A DNA stretch of 64,000 nt, from positions 273,264-337,263 of the forward strand of contig NZ_CAXWGX010000027.1 in assembly GCF_964266745.1 (NCBI RefSeq). Direction: 5' to 3'. Below the pieces are notes generated by a model. The model worked only from the letters and a program-made list of their open reading frames with translations, had not been told where the DNA came from and made no database searches. Shown here piece by piece: positions 40,274 to 48,506 of this stretch (positions within the stretch are counted from its first letter, which is position 1; the number at the start of each line of letters is the position of its first letter). This DNA is from Propionicimonas sp020161015. Its GTDB lineage: Bacteria > Actinomycetota > Actinomycetes > Propionibacteriales > Propionibacteriaceae. A program made the position numbers and the translations under genes.

Positions 40274-42673
40274 ATGGGTCCCGACAGCGCACAGTCGCGG
40301 CGGTGGGGAGCGGTGACCGTCGTCGCTGTCGCCTGCCACGCCGCCCTGCAGGCCTGGCTGGTGGTGGCGGCACTGTCCCCGGGCCTCCTCGCGTCCGTCC
40401 CGCAACCCCTCGCCTGGATCGCCCGGCCGGGCTCGGTCGGGGCGATGACCGTCGTCCTCGGAGTGGGCGCGGTGGCCTTCGGGCTGGTGGTGGCGACGCG
40501 CTGGAGGGCCCCCGCGCGGGTGCCGTTCCTGCTGTCGGCCTGGAGTGCGGGGACGGCCGTGCCGCTCGCTGTCGCCGCCTACCTCCCGTGCACCGGCGAC
40601 GGCCCACCCCTGTGGGACGCGCTCAGCAACGCCTTCGCGCTGTTCCTCGGCTCGTTCGAGCAACCCTTCGGGCCCGGTCAGGCCTGCGCCTATCCGACCC
40701 CGCTGGCCCTCCAGGTCGCCCGGCTGCTCGCGATCCTGGCCACCCTCAGTGGAGCGACGTCCGTGCTCTTCTCCGTCTCCCGCTCGCAGCTCGACCGGCT
40801 GGCCGCCCTGCGCGCGCGCCGCCTGGTGGCGGTGGTGGGTGCGGACGCGTCGTCGTGGCCGCTCGTGCAGCACGTCGCCCGCTCGGCCGGACGCGGCGTG
40901 CGGACCGTCCTGCTCACCGGCGAGCCCGAGGCCCACGCCCGGGCGGCCCCGAGCGACGGCGTGCTGGTGTGGCGCACCCCCGGCGACGACCCGCTCGCCC
41001 TGCGGGACGGGTTCCCGTGGAGGCGGGCGGTCCGGTGCTACCTGCTGGCTTCCGACGGGGGCGCCAACCGCGCGCTCGCCCGCCAGTTGCGCGAGGCACT
41101 GCCGCCCGGCGCGCCCGGCTCCCCGCGGCTGCCGGTCGTCGCCCGGATCGACGACCCGTGGCACGCCGACGACTTCCGCCGCGGGTCCATCGGCGATGCG
41201 CGCGTGGTGTTCGACGCGGTCGGCACGCACGAGTCCACTGCCGGGCTCCTCGTGGAGCGGATCCGGGGCGTGCCGGGGGTCACCGACCTCCTGCTGGTCG
41301 GCGAGGGCGCGCTGGCGCTGGCGGTCCTGGCAGAGCTGTCGCAGGCCGGTCGCGAGGCCCGGTACCTCGACGGCGCCGCGGTCCTCCCGCGGGTGCGGCT
41401 GTTCGGTCCCGGCGCCGCCGACCTCCTCGCCGACCACCGGGTGCGCCAGGGGCGGTTCGCCTCCGACCCGGTGGCCGTCGACGTGGCGTCGGGCAAAGCG
41501 TCGCTCGACGATCTGGAGCCCGCTCTCGCCGGTGTCGGCACGGCCGGCGGGCGCGCCGTCGTCGTGGTGGCGCAGGAGGGGTCGAGACTCGGGACGAGGC
41601 TCTCCGTCCGGCACCCGGAGCTGTCGGTGTTCGAGCTCGCGCAGGGCGCCGGGGAGCTCGGCGGGGAGGAGACGGCGGCCGGTGGCCTGGTCGAATTCGC
41701 CCTGGCCCTCGCCCCGTCCACCGGCAGGGGCGCGGACGCCTGGGAGCGCGCCGCGCGGGCCGTCCACGAGCGCTACCGCCGGCGCTTCCCGAGCGCCGCC
41801 CACGCGAGCCCGTGGGAGGAACTGCCGGAGTTCTACCGGGAGTCGAACCGCCGGCAGCTGTCGAGCATTCTGGACGGCATGGTGGCGCTCGGCCGCACGT
41901 GGTCCCCCGCCTCCCCGGAGGACACCCCGTTCGACGAGGCGCGCATCACCTCAGGCAATGACGAGGACCGGATCGCCGAGGGATCGCGGCTGTTCCAGCT
42001 CTCCGAGCAGGAGGTGGCCGCCCTCGCCGCCGCCGAGCACGAGTCGTGGCGCGCGCACCACCTCACCGAGGGGTGGCGCCAGGGGCCGCGCCGGGACGAC
42101 GACGCGCGGCGGCACCCCGACCTGTGCGGCTGGGAGGAGCTCGCGGAGGCCTCGCGGCGCAAGACCATGGCCGGAGTCGTCGACACGCTCTTCCGGCTGC
42201 GCGCCCTTGGCTACCGGGCCGTGCCCGCCGGGCCGGCCGTGGGCTGGGCGCGCTACCGCCGGGTGGGCGAGGTGCAGGCGTCCCGGTTGGACCGGCACCA
42301 CTCCTGGCGGTCCACGGACGGCGCGGACCTGGCCGGCGTCCCCGGTGACTGGCTGGTGACCGACCCGTCGGGAGGGACGCGGACGGTGACGGACGCGAGC
42401 TTCCGCGCGACCCACGAGCACGATCGCGGCGACACCTGGCGCCGGACCGGCGTCGTCGAGGCCCGTCCCGTCCTTCCGGGCGAGCGCGTCGACACGCAGG
42501 AGGGTCCGGTCGACGCACGAGGCCCGGGGTGGGTCCTGCGGGACGGGGACGGGCACGCCTGGGTCGTCGGGGAGGAGCACTTCCGGGCCGCCTACGCCCC
42601 GGCCGGCGGCCCCGCGGCCGCGGTCAGCGCTGGGCCAGCCACTCCTCCAGGCGGGACGGGTACGCGGTCATGA
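40274..42673 (+). CDS. Membrane protein with tandem Rossmann (TrkA-N/RCK-like) folds and a RyR domain
   Basis: A 799-residue protein. Four helices occur before about residue 175 (AVTVVAVACHAALQAWLVVA, MTVVLGVGAVAFGLVVA, and two more). Two Rossmann folds follow: RLVAVVGADASSWPLVQHVA (about 179) and DLLLVGEGALALAVLAELSQ (about 337). About residues 577-648 match a RyR domain: VAALAAAEHESWRAHHLTEG, then W, HPDLCGWEELAEASRRKTMA and LFRLRALGYRAV. The C-terminus has two similar short units (PGDWLVTDPSG...VTDASFRATHE and GPGWVLRDGDG...VVGEEHFRAAY). Bacterial RyR domains are thought to sense nucleotide-derived signals. It converges on the TIR-GDPD gene and overlaps it by 50 bp. Confidence 0.8.
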   Translation: MGPDSAQSRRWGAVTVVAVACHAALQAWLVVAALSPGLLASVPQPLAWIARPGSVGAMTVVLGVGAVAFGLVVATRWRAPARVPFLLSAWSAGTAVPLAVAAYLPCTGDGPPLWDALSNAFALFLGSFEQPFGPGQACAYPTPLALQVARLLAILATLSGATSVLFSVSRSQLDRLAALRARRLVAVVGADASSWPLVQHVARSAGRGVRTVLLTGEPEAHARAAPSDGVLVWRTPGDDPLALRDGFPWRRAVRCYLLASDGGANRALARQLREALPPGAPGSPRLPVVARIDDPWHADDFRRGSIGDARVVFDAVGTHESTAGLLVERIRGVPGVTDLLLVGEGALALAVLAELSQAGREARYLDGAAVLPRVRLFGPGAADLLADHRVRQGRFASDPVAVDVASGKASLDDLEPALAGVGTAGGRAVVVVAQEGSRLGTRLSVRHPELSVFELAQGAGELGGEETAAGGLVEFALALAPSTGRGADAWERAARAVHERYRRRFPSAAHASPWEELPEFYRESNRRQLSSILDGMVALGRTWSPASPEDTPFDEARITSGNDEDRIAEGSRLFQLSEQEVAALAAAEHESWRAHHLTEGWRQGPRRDDDARRHPDLCGWEELAEASRRKTMAGVVDTLFRLRALGYRAVPAGPAVGWARYRRVGEVQASRLDRHHSWRSTDGADLAGVPGDWLVTDPSGGTRTVTDASFRATHEHDRGDTWRRTGVVEARPVLPGERVDTQEGPVDARGPGWVLRDGDGHAWVVGEEHFRAAYAPAGGPAAAVSAGPATPPGGTGTRS

Positions 42674-44414
42674 TGATGTCCGGGCGCTGCGCGGTGAACG
42701 TCGCCCACTGGGCGGGGTCGTTCAGCACCCACACCATCACCTTCACACCGATGGCCTGGAGCTCCCGGAGGTAGGACGGCGTCGCCACACCCTGCTCCAC
42801 GCCCACGGCCCACAGCCCTTCGTCCGCCAGCGACGAGGCCGGGACCTGGCGGCCCGAGACGAACAGCATCCGCTTGTACGCGGGCGCGGCCCGGGCGACG
42901 TCGTCGAGCCACTCGCGCGAGAACGAGGTGATGACGGTCCGCTCACGCAGGCCGTAGCGGACCGGCGCGGCCAGGAACTCCTCGCGCTGCGCCGTGGTCT
43001 GGGCGGTCTTGACCTCGAGGAACACCATGGCCTTCCCGCTGGCGGCGGCGATCCCCTCCAGGGTCGGGTCGAGCCGCGGCACGGGGTACTGCGCGGGGTC
43101 GGTGGAGGTCGGCTTGGACTTGCAGAGCCGGTTCAGGTCCTTCCAGGTCGTCCGGGACACGCGCACCGCTGCGCCACCGCAGTCCAGCCCCTTGGTGGCC
43201 TGTTCGTCGTGCACGAGGACGGCGACGCCGTCGGAGGTGAAGCGGACGTCGGTCTCCACCGAGAACCCGTCGGCCGCCGCGGCCTCCATCGCCTGCTGGG
43301 TCTCGAACTGGTGCTTCTCCAGGCCCCCGCGATGGGCGAGGATCATCGGCACGGCGGCGTCGCCGCCGGAGGCCGGGCTGGGCGTGGTGGTCACCGGGGC
43401 CGTTGGGGTGGCCGGGGCGGATGCCTCCGGTGACGGGGTCGCCGCCGCGACGGGCGTGCCACGGGGCCACAGGACGACGGCGGAGGCGACGAGCACGAGC
43501 ACCGCCACCGCCGCGCCCACCAGGACGAGCACCCGGGGACGTCCGGGTGCTGCGGGGCTCCCCGCCTGCGGCGACGATCCCCCGACGGGCCGGACGGGCA
43601 CGGCACCACCGGGCTGGGCGTCCGGGGGTGCGGGCCCCGGGTCCGCGGGCGGGCCGAAGACCGGGAGCGGGGGGCGAGTCGTGGCGGAGGGCGCCGCCGA
43701 TGGTGGTGCGGTCGATGGCGGTGTCGCCGACGGGGGTGTGGCCGGGGCGGGAGGTGCCTCCTCCCGGGCCGGGGTGCGCGCGTCCCCACCCGGAGGGTCG
43801 GAGGCCGATGACGCGTCTGGCGGAGGCGCGGACGGCGCTGCCGGCCCGGGCGCGACGACCGGCACCACGGCGGGCGGCCGAACCGCGGGCGCATCCGGGG
43901 GCGGGACGGCCGGCGCCGCCTCGGGGAGCCGGGCAGCCGCCCCCGTACCCATGGTCGCGGCGAGGGTGGCGAGGAGCCGATCGGTGTTGAAGCCGACCGG
44001 GCTGATCTCGACCGCCTGGCGGCGGGTGAGGGGCAGCAGGTCGGGCGGGAGCTCGTCCGCCTGTGGCATCGCCGCGCCGTCGACCAGGATCGGGACGACC
44101 CGCACGCCGCGGGTGAGCGCGGCGGTGAGCTCGAGGCGGACGAAGTCGTCGGGGTCGTCGAGCCTGCGCCGTCCCCGCGCGTCGGTCATGGTGGCCCACC
44201 GGTTGCCGATGAGAGCGAGCAGGACGTCGCACGCGGCGACGGCGTCGGTGATCCGCTCCACGAAGTCGTCGCCGGGGTCGATGTCGTCGACGTCCTTGAA
44301 GACCGACCCCGCGCCGAAGCGGGCGACGAGCACCTCGTAGAGCTGCCGGGCCGGCCAGGCCGTCTCCTGGCGCCGGTAGCTGATGAAGATCTTGCCCTGC
44401 CTGCCCTCCGGCAC
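42624..44414 (-). CDS. TIR domain - transmembrane - glycerophosphodiester phosphodiesterase fusion
   Basis: A 596-residue protein. The TIR domain (about 8-150) has GKIFISYRRQETAWPARQLY, VFKDVDDIDPGDDF, DVLLALIGNRWA and FVRLELTAALTRGVRVVPIL; Glu95 sits where TIR NADases have their catalytic Glu. A Pro/Ala/Thr-rich linker runs to about 290, then one helix (VLVLVGAAVAVLVLVASAVV). The outer part (354-596) is a GDPD with ILAHRGGLEKHQFE, DGFSVETDVRF and VLVHDEQATKG, so the metal and acid-base residues are kept. TIR should be cytoplasmic and GDPD extracytoplasmic. GTG 44414 has GGAGGAAGGGG upstream; ATG 44483 is longer but unsupported. Confidence 0.87.
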   Translation of the reverse strand: MPEGRQGKIFISYRRQETAWPARQLYEVLVARFGAGSVFKDVDDIDPGDDFVERITDAVAACDVLLALIGNRWATMTDARGRRRLDDPDDFVRLELTAALTRGVRVVPILVDGAAMPQADELPPDLLPLTRRQAVEISPVGFNTDRLLATLAATMGTGAAARLPEAAPAVPPPDAPAVRPPAVVPVVAPGPAAPSAPPPDASSASDPPGGDARTPAREEAPPAPATPPSATPPSTAPPSAAPSATTRPPLPVFGPPADPGPAPPDAQPGGAVPVRPVGGSSPQAGSPAAPGRPRVLVLVGAAVAVLVLVASAVVLWPRGTPVAAATPSPEASAPATPTAPVTTTPSPASGGDAAVPMILAHRGGLEKHQFETQQAMEAAAADGFSVETDVRFTSDGVAVLVHDEQATKGLDCGGAAVRVSRTTWKDLNRLCKSKPTSTDPAQYPVPRLDPTLEGIAAASGKAMVFLEVKTAQTTAQREEFLAAPVRYGLRERTVITSFSREWLDDVARAAPAYKRMLFVSGRQVPASSLADEGLWAVGVEQGVATPSYLRELQAIGVKVMVWVLNDPAQWATFTAQRPDIIMTAYPSRLEEWLAQR

Positions 44415-44599
44415 TGGGGCCCCTTCCTCCCAGGGAGGTTGTCGCCATGCTAGGCCGGGAACGCCTCCGTCCGACGGTGGCAATTTGGCACCCGGCCGGG
44501 CACTCGCCGCGGGACGAGCGGGCCTCCGGCGGCGGACGGCGGGTCGGCGTAGGGTGCGAAGTGACCGCCGGGACGCCCGGGGGCCGGAAGGAGCGGGCC

Positions 44600-45205
44600 A
44601 TGCAACCCTCGATCGTGATCAACCGCGAGTACGGCAGCGGCGGGCGCGAGGTGGGCCGGCTGATCAGCGAGCGCACCGGCATGCGGTTCTACGACACGCT
44701 GATCCTCCAGGAGGCGGCCAGCCGCCGCGGCCTGCCCGCGGACCTGCTGTCGAGCTTCGACGAGCGCATCGCCACCGGCCAGTTCTTCGACCTGTCGATC
44801 ATCGGCGGGTCGGACCCGGAGACCTACTCGCTGCCCTTCCGCATGTACGCGGCGATCGCCGAGGTCGTGACCGAGGCCGCCCAGACTGCTCCGGCCGTGT
44901 TCATCGGACGCTGCGCCGACCAGATCCTGCGCGACGCGAACCTCCGCTTCCGGAACGTCTTCATCTACAGCACCGACCTGGAGCGCAAGATCGAGCGCGC
45001 GGTCGAGGTGGACGGGGTGGCACGCAAGGACGCGGAGCGCCACATCGCACGGATGGACAAGGCCCGCGTGCGCTACCAGCAGTTCCTCACCGGGACGCGA
45101 CTGGGCGACTACCGCACGTACGACCTGTGCCTGAACACGGGTCGCCTGGGCTACGCGACGTGCGCCGACATCATCCTGGCCGCGGACGCCGCCGCCCCGT
45201 CCTGA
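44600..45205 (+). CDS. Cytidylate kinase-like family protein
   Basis: A 201-residue P-loop-type protein. It begins MQPSIVINREYGSGGREVGR, where INREYGSGG-x-x-(I/V)-G is the signature of the cytidylate kinase-like family found in many anaerobes. Then come GMRFYDTLILQEAASRRGL, TAPAVFIGRCADQILRD and RIARMDKARVRYQQF-like segments, the last matching the lid with DxxR-x-xY. It is distinct from the essential Cmk. Substrate is unproven. A GGAAGGAG ribosome site precedes ATG 44600. It is divergent from the TIR-GDPD gene. Confidence 0.88.
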   Translation: MQPSIVINREYGSGGREVGRLISERTGMRFYDTLILQEAASRRGLPADLLSSFDERIATGQFFDLSIIGGSDPETYSLPFRMYAAIAEVVTEAAQTAPAVFIGRCADQILRDANLRFRNVFIYSTDLERKIERAVEVDGVARKDAERHIARMDKARVRYQQFLTGTRLGDYRTYDLCLNTGRLGYATCADIILAADAAAPS

Positions 45206-45254
45206 GCGACCCGGGAACCGCCCGCTCCCTGCCCCGGGCGAGCAGAATGGCAGC

Positions 45255-45728
45255 ATGAAGATCATCGACAACGGTCCCCTGCCCAACGTCTTCGACCTGG
45301 AGACGGCGACGGTCGAGAACACCACCTACCGGACGGTCGCCTGGACCGGGAGGTACCTCCAGGTGACCCTGATGTCGATCCCGCCCGGCTCGTCCATCGG
45401 GCTCGAGGTGCACCCGGAGACCGACCAGTTCGTGCGGATCGACGCGGGTCGCGGGCAGGTGCTGATGGGTCCGGCGGAGGACGACCTCGGCTTCCGCGCC
45501 GACGTCAGTGACGGCTGGAGCGTCCAGGTTCCCGCCGGCAGCTGGCACGACATCGTCAACACCGGCGAGGAGGACCTGCGCCTCTACGTCGTGTACGCGC
45601 CGTCGCACCACGCGTCCGGCATCGTGCAGCAGACCTCCGCGGACGCAGAGCGCGACGAGGACTCCGGCCGCGACGAGCCGCCCTCCTGGACGGTCCAGCC
45701 CTCGGTGCCGACGGACGGGAAGTCCTGA
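45255..45728 (+). CDS. Cupin-domain protein
   Basis: A 157-residue protein with a single cupin barrel. Motif 1 is IGLEVHPETDQFVRIDAGRG (G-x5-H-x-x-x-x-x-x-x-x-x-x-G, with a Glu/His set) and motif 2 is VQVPAGSWHDIVNTGEEDLR. This matches small cupins annotated as mannose-6-phosphate isomerase-like or dioxygenase-like; the reaction is unknown. The acidic C-terminal 40 residues are not part of the fold. ATG 45255 is 6 nt after CAGAAT, a leaderless-like arrangement. It follows the cytidylate kinase-like gene by 49 nt. Confidence 0.82.
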   Translation: MKIIDNGPLPNVFDLETATVENTTYRTVAWTGRYLQVTLMSIPPGSSIGLEVHPETDQFVRIDAGRGQVLMGPAEDDLGFRADVSDGWSVQVPAGSWHDIVNTGEEDLRLYVVYAPSHHASGIVQQTSADAERDEDSGRDEPPSWTVQPSVPTDGKS

Positions 45729-45730
45729 CC

Positions 45731-45970
45731 TCAGGCGTCCGACCGGTCGAGGACGAACGCCGCGACGTCGTCCAGCATCTCGACGAGGTGTTCTGGCTGG
45801 CCCGTCCACACCTGTCGGGAGGTGGGCAGGCCGGCGAGGATCATCGACGCGGTGAGGTCGTCGATCGCCATCCCGCGGGGCGCGGGGCGTAGTGCGATGG
45901 CGCGGGCCCGCTCCCGCTGCACCGGGCTGAGCCCGTCCCACCACGTCTGGAGCGCGCGTGCATCGGCCAT
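45731..45970 (-). CDS. Small hypothetical protein (79 aa)
   Basis: It reads MADARALQTWWDGLSPVQRE, then RARAIALRPAPRGMAIDDLT, SMILAGLPTSRQVW and a C-terminal helix LVEMLDDVAAFVLDRSDA. No known family is recognised. The W-W-x(0-2)-L-S-P-x-Q-R start and even hydrophobic spacing suggest a folded alpha-helical protein rather than noise. It is convergent with the cupin gene with a 2-nt gap. Start chosen at ATG 45970, which begins the conserved-looking part. Confidence 0.55.
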   Translation of the reverse strand: MADARALQTWWDGLSPVQRERARAIALRPAPRGMAIDDLTASMILAGLPTSRQVWTGQPEHLVEMLDDVAAFVLDRSDA

Positions 45971-46085
45971 GCGCTGATTGTGGCCGTAGCGCGACGCTCC
46001 CGTGCGGTGCGAACGCTGGACGGACGCGTCCCGCACGAGGGCACCGTCCCGGCAGGGCCGTTCCCGCGTCCGGGCGCGGACGGTC

Positions 46086-46574
46086 TCAGCGAGGCAGCTG
46101 CTGGAGGTACTGCTTCATCTCTGCGATCTCGGCCAGCTGGGCGTCGATGATGCGCTGGGCGAGGTCCTTGACCCTGGGATCGCTCAGGCGGGCCCGCTCG
46201 CTGGTCAGCACGGCGATCGAGTGGTGCGGGATCATCGCCTCCATCCACTGCCGGTCGCCGATCGTGGCCTGCGTCCGGACCAGCCAGAGGCCCGCACCGA
46301 ACAGCACCACCGCCGCGGCGACGACCGTAAGGTTCATCAGCCGGTCGCGGTACATCCGGCGCATGAAGGCCAGCATGACGACGGCCATCACTGCGGTCGA
46401 CATCATCGTCATGAACAGCCGCGTCCAGCTGAAGTAGGCGTGGTCGAGCTCATAGGTGTTGAAGTACATGACCACGTACATCAGCACGGCGGAGGTGAAG
46501 ATCATCGCGGCGAACCGGAGGTAGGACCGGCGATCCTGGCGGCGGCCTGGCTGGTCGGTGCGCGGGGCGTCCAT
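46086..46574 (-). CDS. DUF305 family membrane protein
   Basis: A 162-residue protein. Three helices (AAMIFTSAVLMYVVMYFNTY, RLFMTMMSTAVMAVVMLAFM, LTVVAAAVVLFGAGLWLVR) precede the DUF305 segment QWMEAMIPHHSIAVLTSERA and a C-terminal helix pair ending YLQQLP. The MIPHH motif with two His is the hallmark of DUF305, often found beside copper or metal-resistance genes. The ATG has GAGAGGAG upstream. It lies next to an EamA permease with a His-rich tail, so metal handling is plausible but inferred. Confidence 0.87.
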   Translation of the reverse strand: MDAPRTDQPGRRQDRRSYLRFAAMIFTSAVLMYVVMYFNTYELDHAYFSWTRLFMTMMSTAVMAVVMLAFMRRMYRDRLMNLTVVAAAVVLFGAGLWLVRTQATIGDRQWMEAMIPHHSIAVLTSERARLSDPRVKDLAQRIIDAQLAEIAEMKQYLQQLPR

Positions 46575-46689
46575 GGGGGTCTCCTCTCTCTTCGGGCCCG
46601 GGTGTGCGTGCCCTCCGTCCCCGTACCCCCGGGCAGGCGGGCCGACGCGCACCGTCAGGATGCGTGGGGTGCGTGCAGGGCTGCGGCCG

Positions 46690-46745
46690 CGGGGTTCACC
46701 TGCCCGGTCCGTGCCGGCGGGGTTCACCTGCCCGGTCCGTGCCGG
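46690..46745. repeat. Two tandem 28-bp direct repeats
   Basis: The 28-bp unit at 46690-46717 is repeated exactly at 46718-46745, starting CGGGGTTCACCTGCCCGG. It lies between the DUF305 gene and the EamA stop. It looks like a recent local duplication. Confidence 0.75.
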
Positions 46746-46749
46746 CGGG

Positions 46750-47790
46750 CTAGTGGTCGTGGCGGTGGTGGGCGTCCGGGTAGTGGGGATGGGCGTGGCT
46801 GAGCTCGGCGTGCTCATGGGCGTGCCGGTGCCCGCGGCTGGTGACCGGCGGGGCGTCCGGGCCGTGCGGGTGGTCGTGGTGGCCGTCGTCGTGGGTGTGC
46901 CAGTGGTCGTGGGTGAGCGCGGGGTGGGTGTGCTCGTGGACGTGGCGCTCGCGCAGGTGAAGCCAGACCCCGACACCCATCAGGGCCCCGGCCACCAGGA
47001 GGGGCACGGTGACGGGGTCGCCCAGCGCAACGGCGAGCACGGCACCGAAGAAGGGGGCGACGGAGAAGTAGGCGCCCGCGCGGGCGGTGCCGAGGTGGCG
47101 CAGGGCGACGATGAACAGCGTGAGGCTGACGCCGTAGGCGAGGAAGCCGACGCCGGCGGCGGCAGCGATGTTGGCGGCGGCGGGGAGGGTGGACCCGAGC
47201 AGGAGGGCGAGCACGAGGTTGGTGGGCCCGGCGACGAGTCCCTTGACCGCGGCCAGCCAGGTGGCGTCCGTCAGCGACACCTTGCGGGTGAGGTTGTTGT
47301 CGATCGCCCAGCCCAGGCAGGCGCCCAGGACGGCGAGCCCGGCCCAGGGCGAGCCGAGCTCGACACCCATCGGGACGACGAGCACGACGGCACCGGCGAC
47401 GATCGCGAGCATGCCGAGCGCGACCCAGCGGTCGACGTTCTCACGGAACACGACCCAGGCGATGAGTGCGGTGAAGACGCCTTCGGCGTTGAGCAGCAGC
47501 GACGCCCCCGTCGCCGGAAGCTGGGTGAGGCCGACCATCAACAGCACCGGAGCGAGGACGCCGCCGAACACGACGGCGCCGGCCAGGGGCAGGCGGTCGG
47601 CGCGCGGCAGGCGGACGCGTTCTGCCCGCCGGGCCAGACGCCAGGCGGTCAGGCCGAGCCCGGAACCGGTGTAGAGCAGCCCGGCGAGCATCCACGGGCT
47701 CACCGAACCCAGCAGGAGCTTCGCGACCGGGGCGCCCGCGCCGAACAGGAGGGCAGCCACCAGGGCTGCGCGGACTCCCGCGTTGCGCAT
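46750..47790 (-). CDS. EamA-family transporter with a histidine-rich C-terminal tail
   Basis: A 346-residue protein. Residues 1-280 carry ten helices in two EamA repeats (NAGVRAALVAALLFGAGAPV, ATGASLLLNAEGVFTALIAW, FRENVDRWVALGMLAIVAGA, ARAGAYFSVAPFFGAVLAVA). After about residue 280 comes a tail with more than 25 His, such as HVHEHTHPALTHDHWHTHDD and HRHAHEHAELSHAHPHYPDA. Such tails usually bind Zn, Ni or Co in metal carriers and buffer proteins, which is unusual in EamA permeases. It precedes the DUF305 gene on the same strand. Confidence 0.87.
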   Translation of the reverse strand: MRNAGVRAALVAALLFGAGAPVAKLLLGSVSPWMLAGLLYTGSGLGLTAWRLARRAERVRLPRADRLPLAGAVVFGGVLAPVLLMVGLTQLPATGASLLLNAEGVFTALIAWVVFRENVDRWVALGMLAIVAGAVVLVVPMGVELGSPWAGLAVLGACLGWAIDNNLTRKVSLTDATWLAAVKGLVAGPTNLVLALLLGSTLPAAANIAAAAGVGFLAYGVSLTLFIVALRHLGTARAGAYFSVAPFFGAVLAVALGDPVTVPLLVAGALMGVGVWLHLRERHVHEHTHPALTHDHWHTHDDGHHDHPHGPDAPPVTSRGHRHAHEHAELSHAHPHYPDAHHRHDH

Positions 47791-47846
47791 CCGGGCCTCC
47801 TCTCGTGGGCCGAGTCGACTGATCCGACGTTCGGCGGATCACCAAC

Positions 47847-48359
47847 CTAGCGGTCCGGGTTCAGCAGCTTCGCCATGGCGAACTCGTCCACCGGGGTGCC
47901 ATCGACGATCAGGGAGTGGCGCCGCAGGCCCTCCTCGACGTAGCCGCAACGCCGGTAGAGCCCGATCGCCGCGGAGTTGTGGGTCATCACCGTGAGCTCG
48001 AGGCGGGCGACGCCACGCTCGGTCGCCCACCGGTCGACGGCCTCGAGCAGGCGGCGTCCCCAGCCGCTGCCCCGGGCCTCCTCCAGCAGCCCGATCACCA
48101 CGTACGCGCTGTGCCGGTTGCGCCGGAACGGCCCCCGCTCGGCATGGACGAAGCCGAGGGCCCTGCTCCCGTCGAAGACGACCAGGTAGCAGTGGTGGTC
48201 CGGATGGAGGAGGGAGAGCCACTCCTGGAGCAGGCGGGGGTCGTCGGAACGCTCCCCCGGCTCGAGCATCATCGTGCTGTTCTCGCGGTCGAGCTCGCAC
48301 AGCATGCGCGTGACCGCTCCCGCCTCTTCAGGGGCCGGAATGCGGATCGTCGGGTTCAC
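47847..48359 (-). CDS. GNAT-family N-acetyltransferase
   Basis: A 170-residue protein starting MNPTIRIPAPEEAGAVTRML. The acetyl-CoA loop is LLEEARGSGWGRRLLEAVD (R/Q-x-x-G-x-G/A), preceded by SAYVVIGLL and followed by RLELTVMTHNSAAIGLYRRC and GYVEEGLRR, all typical for GNAT enzymes. The substrate is not predicted. GTG 48359 stands 6 nt after GACAAT, a leaderless-type -10. Earlier in-frame sequence is not family-like. Confidence 0.85.
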   Translation of the reverse strand: MNPTIRIPAPEEAGAVTRMLCELDRENSTMMLEPGERSDDPRLLQEWLSLLHPDHHCYLVVFDGSRALGFVHAERGPFRRNRHSAYVVIGLLEEARGSGWGRRLLEAVDRWATERGVARLELTVMTHNSAAIGLYRRCGYVEEGLRRHSLIVDGTPVDEFAMAKLLNPDR

Positions 48360-48506
48360 CAGACGATTGTCCCCGCCTGCGATCCCGTCCGGGCCGCGTC
48401 GCGCGAAGTCGGGGGCGTGGCCGTCCGGCCGGGCCACGGGCGCGCAATTCTGCGCGGTGACCGTGCCCTGGCGCGCTACTAGCCTCCAGCGCAGGGGGGT
48501 TGTCAC

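Noticed and set aside
46690..46745. Two-unit CRISPR-like repeat
   Set aside because: Units are directly adjacent with no spacer; a plain tandem duplication.
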